64,000 nucleotides of DNA from Melampsora larici-populina 98AG31. Its lineage: Eukaryota > Basidiomycota > Pucciniomycetes > Pucciniales > Melampsoraceae. The position numbers and the translations under genes are program-made. Location: contig NW_006768776.1 in assembly GCF_000204055.1 (NCBI RefSeq), positions 1,611,391 through 1,675,390 of the forward strand, in the 5' to 3' direction. A model generated the notes under the pieces. It had not been told where the DNA came from, did not search any database, and saw nothing but the letters and a program-made list of their open reading frames with translations. Shown here in pieces: positions 60,050 through 64,000 of the stretch (its first letter is position 1; the number at the start of each line of letters is the position of its first letter).

Positions 60050-61208
60050 ATGATATCACTTTGCCTTGATTATACGGTTTGTGTCTAGATTTCAGTAAGT
60101 AAGAAGCAGCTAATCTCACTTGCTCTTGCTAGCCGTTTGACGTGAACGTAACCAGTACCCGCTGATACTTCTCATGTTTTCATAAGATTAAATCGGCTAC
60201 TTCCAACAGTTTTCTCCCTTACCTCCTTGCAAAAAACGCTCTTCTTGCAAATCCCTTGGTTTTGGAAATTTAAATCCTGCCTTCAATCCGAAAATGTCAT
60301 TAAATGTTTCATTAATCACTTTTTAGTTGAAATAATTTGCCAATTATTCCTACCGATCCGTGATGTTAAAACCTGGAGAGTTGTAATAAATTCCCCTCCT
60401 TTGTTTAAATTTTTAATTTACTCTATTTTGCTATTTTGGTGTTGAAAGAAATCTGCCAACATTTGAATTTGCACACAACAAAAACATGCAATCAGTGCAG
60501 TGGTGTCAGATTAGAGCTTAGATGCTGGAGTTCCAAAAACATAAGGGGGTGTGATATGGGTTGACAAACGATCCTTAGTCATGTGACAGTGTACTCATGT
60601 GTAATTGTACTGATTCCGTTATGTACACTGACAGTGACACCGACCGCCGGTACTTTAAAAGTATAGCTTACATGTCACAGTTGATTGACGCATGGGGTTG
60701 AGCCTTAATATGCATGGTTTTAAGCTCTGACACATAACACGATCTTAAGGACATCTACCTGAGTTGATATTTATTCTCGATCTTTTCAAATCAAGTTGAA
60801 AAATTCTGACCCGACCAAATATCGTTCTCAACGAGTCCCCACCAAGCTCACAGCTGGAACACCTCCATATCCTATCTCAAACTTTCAATTACATATGATC
60901 GATCTCCAACAACGCCTTCCCGTTTCCGTTTGTCAGGTCGATATTTCAAATTTATTTCACTTTTATTCTCTTATCTTTCACTTCCCCTCTACCTCAAGTA
61001 GCGACCTCTTAGCATGATGGAGTGGGTTTGCGCAGGTTGTCATCGATAGCCTCTGTCAAACTTGAAGTACAACCTGCAACCCCATCAACCCACTCCTTGC
61101 TTGCATGGTCCTGCTTCCAGAAGTGTTTCCAAAGCCGTAGCTGAGAAAACGAACGAATTCATTTGTGACCCCCCTTTTGCTCCCACTCTTCTTAGTCGAC
61201 ACCATACA
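60050..61208. promoter_or_regulatory. Upstream region of the Tet-like oxygenase gene
   Basis: Spacer with no supported full exon. 60,796-60,936 has an open, codon-like stretch (NSDPTKYRSQRVPTKLTAG) that may be a 5' exon of the downstream gene; I could not place a clean splice junction. Confidence 0.35.
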
Positions 61209-63673
61209 ATGACGACCGACTTGGCCCCCGGATGGACTACGCATAAGAGGAGCACATTCGATAGTCGCAAAGGGTACTATTTTGACATACCAAGTGGGAC
61301 TTTAGTTGAGATTGCGACTAATCTCGTCATGCACCTGAACGTAAACAGGGATTCTAACGCCAAAGGTGACGACCCCCACTTACCTGGTGTTACCTATCTA
61401 TCGGACCTAGCAAGCGTAATAGACTCGAAGAGGCAAACGGGATATACTGATGATGATGTAAGTACCCAACCGTTTGTAGGTAGTCCAAGTGAAAAAACCT
61501 AATACCTCTTAGCTCTTACCAATCTCACAGCTTCCGAAGCCGTTTGCCTCGCCTAAGTCGTACGCACATGTACCACATGAGTACCTGGCACCCGATGGAT
61601 TCCCGAGAACCGATTGTTGGCTTAATCCTTCCTGCAGATTTGCTGTACTTACCAACACAGATCAGAATGCAGGCAAAGGTGCAGTAGTGTATGTCTCATT
61701 CATGATTGGGGCAATATTTTACCACTCACAATTCTAAATACCTGCTGAATTCTTTTTTCAGGCGAAGAGCACTGGATGAATATCGCAAACAGGGCGTGGA
61801 AGGAGTGCCTGCTAACCCTCCTCTACAAACTGCAAAAATCAGGCGAAGACAAGGACCGTATGTAAAATGCTTCCTTGATTTCTATTCACCGTTTCCAGAT
61901 GATTAACATTTACTTTTGGTCCGCTTTCCTATAGGCGACATGCAAAACCCGGTCGGAAAATCATGGCTGCAAAAGCTACCGACCAGTCTGCTACCTCAGC
62001 TAACCGTTTAAACAAGACGTACGATTGCCACCGCTACCGGCTCAATGACCCACTTCTACCTTACGAAGACTACGACCGAACCATGGACATAATTTTCAAC
62101 TGCTACAAAATCGTAACCCATGGAAAAGGCCAATTTGTGGATAGGGATTCACACGAATTATTATTCACCTACTCCTTTGAAGATTTGGAAGCAATGACAC
62201 CGGAAAAGCGCCAGGAGCATCAAGACGATGTCTCTACCGTTCTAATGTCGACTAAGCTTTTCAAGAGGTTACCAACTCCTAAACCCCTGGCTCCTCCAAT
62301 TTTTAGTAGTTCACCTTTGCTGATTAACCCGATTCCAGCCAGTGAGTTATTCATCATATGGAACAACCCCTGCTCAAAACTGTGACTCAATGATGTTATT
62401 GATTTTAGCAACCTCTGCGATGGATACAGACCGTACCAACCTACGACTGCCTGATGATACCAATCTGCCATCTTCTCCTCTAAGTTCCCTGCCACCTTCG
62501 GATGCCGATATGGATAGAGACAATACCAGCCTACAAATGCCTGACGATCCCGATCCCCCATCTTCTCCTCTAACTTCCCTGCCACCTTCGGATGCCGAAG
62601 TAAATGAAGATGATCTGAATCACGCTCAGAACAGTTTTCTCAGTAATGCTGTTTTGGATATATCACATAATCACCTTTGCTCTTCGTCTCCTCTAACTTC
62701 CCTTCCTCCTTCTGATCGTGAAGACAATGTAACGACCATCCCCAGGAAGCGTAAGCGTAGTGACAGACATAATGGCGTAATATCTAAGAAGTTACCTGTA
62801 GAAGAAAAGTTTAGATATGCTGGCTTGAATAGAACAAAGCGTAAGCGAACTATTACCAAGCCAACTATTACGAAGAAAGTTACATTTGGGAAAATTGCTC
62901 CGACCTTGAAGAAGCAAAAGCGAAACATAACAACTAACGGCGCTCTAATTCATGGGAGAATGTATTGTTTTGGCCAAACAGTTGGATATTCTCGTAACAT
63001 CCTCCTGGGACCCTACCGCCCCAACAAAGCCTCATCTCGATCGTTATACCGAACCTTCTTAGACAAACTAGCCGGCTTCGGCGCACGTCTTGGCGGTAGA
63101 TTCAAAGACTTTTGCGATGTAGGTTTTCAGGTAGCTCGCCAGCAACTCAACACACTTCGAGCCCCTCCAATGACAGCGACCTCGAAGTTTCAACCATCAG
63201 GGCCGCACGACTTCGCCTCCAACTTCGCATTTACCCTGGGTAATTTTTATAACAAGCCTCATACCGACAACGACAAGGGCAAGGTTTACTGTATATGGTA
63301 CCCGATAGATAGTCTAAGTGGTAAGATTGTCACAGAATGTGAGGGCTTTGAACTTGAAGGCGGGTGGTTTATCTTCCCAGAATACCGAGTGGCCTTCAAA
63401 TTTGGTGGTAAGTTTGCAGTTCAAATTGCATGGAACGGCAAATCCACTTTCCACCATACTCTACCTTCTCATGAAAAAATTGCATTGAACAAGCAAGGCA
63501 AGAAAGTACATTACACACGCCTTGGTTGTTCATCCCAAATCACTTACAAGATGGCCAGAGCCAGTGTAAAGATTGGAACAGACAAACAGTACAATCATAC
63601 TTCCAACTGCGAGCGCAAGTTAATGGATGCGGAGGACATTTTGGAAATGCCGGATAGAAATTGGAAGGAATGA
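61209..63673 (+). CDS. Tet-like 2OG-Fe(II) oxygenase
   Basis: Fe(II)/2-oxoglutarate dioxygenase of the Tet-like family expanded in basidiomycetes and rusts; relatives oxidise 5-methylcytosine, but activity here is unproven. Five exons, 61209-61457, 61531-61688, 61762-61857, 61935-62341 and 62409-63673, join in phase into 724 uninterrupted residues. The N-terminal half is unique, with three Ser-Pro repeats (SSPLTSLPPSDAE type, around 62,440-62,725) and a Lys/Arg-rich segment (PRKRKRSD, TKRKRTITKP) suited to nuclear import or DNA contact. The C-terminal catalytic domain has GNFYNKPHTDND (His588, Asp590), IWYPIDSLSGK, GFELEGGWFIFPEYR, distal His652/653 in STFHHTL, and Arg674 in TRLGCSSQ for 2-oxoglutarate. 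All required ligands are present. Upstream exons may extend the start. Confidence 0.78.
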
Positions 63674-63689
63674 GACGGGAGGAACACTT

Positions 63690-63951
63690 GTTAGAATGAA
63701 TATTTCAATATTATAGCTCTTTTCGTTTTAATGATTTTTTATCTTTCACTCTTGCCAATATGCTAAATATGATCACTGTGCAACCATACATTTGATGTCT
63801 GAGTACAAGCTTAGTATCCTGTTAGAATAAATATTTCAACATTATAGCTCTTTTCCTTTTGACGATTTTTTATCTTTCACTCTTGCCAATATGCTAAATA
63901 TGATAACTGTGCAACTATACATTTGATGTCTGAGTACAAGCTTAGTATCCT
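63690..63951. repeat. 131-bp tandem duplication
   Basis: Two adjacent copies (63,690-63,820 and 63,821-63,951), each starting GTTAGAATRAATATTTCAA and ending AGTACAAGCTTAGTATCCT or TTAGTATCCT, about 93-95% alike. Lies immediately 3' of the oxygenase stop, so it probably duplicates 3' UTR or terminator sequence. Confidence 0.85.
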
Positions 63952-64000
63952 TCCAACACAACAAAAGAGCTTTCCAAGCTCTTTTGCACGCATGATTGGT

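Noticed and set aside
59812..60119. Minus-strand open frames opposite the 3' end of the unrecognised gene
   Set aside because: Antisense shadows; the plus strand has a continuous frame across the MITE junction.
1..64000. tRNA, rRNA or CRISPR features
   Set aside because: No cloverleaf with intact B box, no rRNA core sequence, and tandem repeats seen are element-internal, not spacer arrays.

Overview
The window reads as a nuclear contig from a basidiomycete, most likely a rust fungus (Pucciniales). The evidence is intron-rich host genes with many introns of about 50-100 bp, AT-rich flanks, cysteine-rich small secreted protein genes, an N-extended cutinase, and a Tet-like 2OG-Fe(II) oxygenase gene of the type expanded in rusts. 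I cannot name the genus. No rRNA, tRNA or CRISPR array was recognised.

Host genes come in islands. Island 1 (8.5-22.7 kb): NOC3 (ribosome biogenesis, minus), two tandemly duplicated small secreted protein genes (minus), RAD51 (minus), mitochondrial tRNA 2-thiouridylase MTU1 (plus) and a DnaJ-X J-protein (plus). Island 2 (25.0-29.8 kb): a secreted cutinase-family protein and a trehalose-phosphatase-like protein with a signal peptide (both minus). Island 3 (50.0-52.7 kb): a vacuolar Ca2+/H+ exchanger (plus) with very small exons, one of 6 nt.

Most of the rest is transposable elements, heavily nested. 0.9-2.6 kb: one PIF/Harbinger-like element inside another (TAA target duplications). 3.3-6.6 kb: a MULE transposase broken by four TGA codons. 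33.7-49.0 kb: possibly one outer hAT-type element holding (a) a 4.8-kb segment bounded by 41-bp inverted repeats that carries degenerate HSP78-like and GOS1-like host gene pieces, and (b) a decayed hAT (39.57-48.68 kb) into which a younger hAT (39,607-44,057) inserted with a perfect 8-bp duplication CTAGTACC. 54.2-56.7 kb: a third hAT transposase split by a 1,064-bp solo LTR. 56.8-57.1 kb: a Harbinger-like MITE whose empty site survives in a neighbouring tandem repeat.

58.0-63.7 kb: two plus-strand intron-containing genes of lineage-specific type. The first is unrecognised and interrupted by a 204-bp TA-flanked MITE. The second is an intact 724-residue Tet-like 2OG-Fe(II) oxygenase with a visible HxD, distal His and Arg.

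Every in-frame stop I placed in the MULE, the older hAT and the GOS1-like pseudogene is TGA. NOC3, RAD51, the cutinase and the exchanger all terminate with TGA, so it is a genuine stop here; C-to-T/G-to-A decay of repeats (RIP-like or CpG deamination) is the simplest reading.
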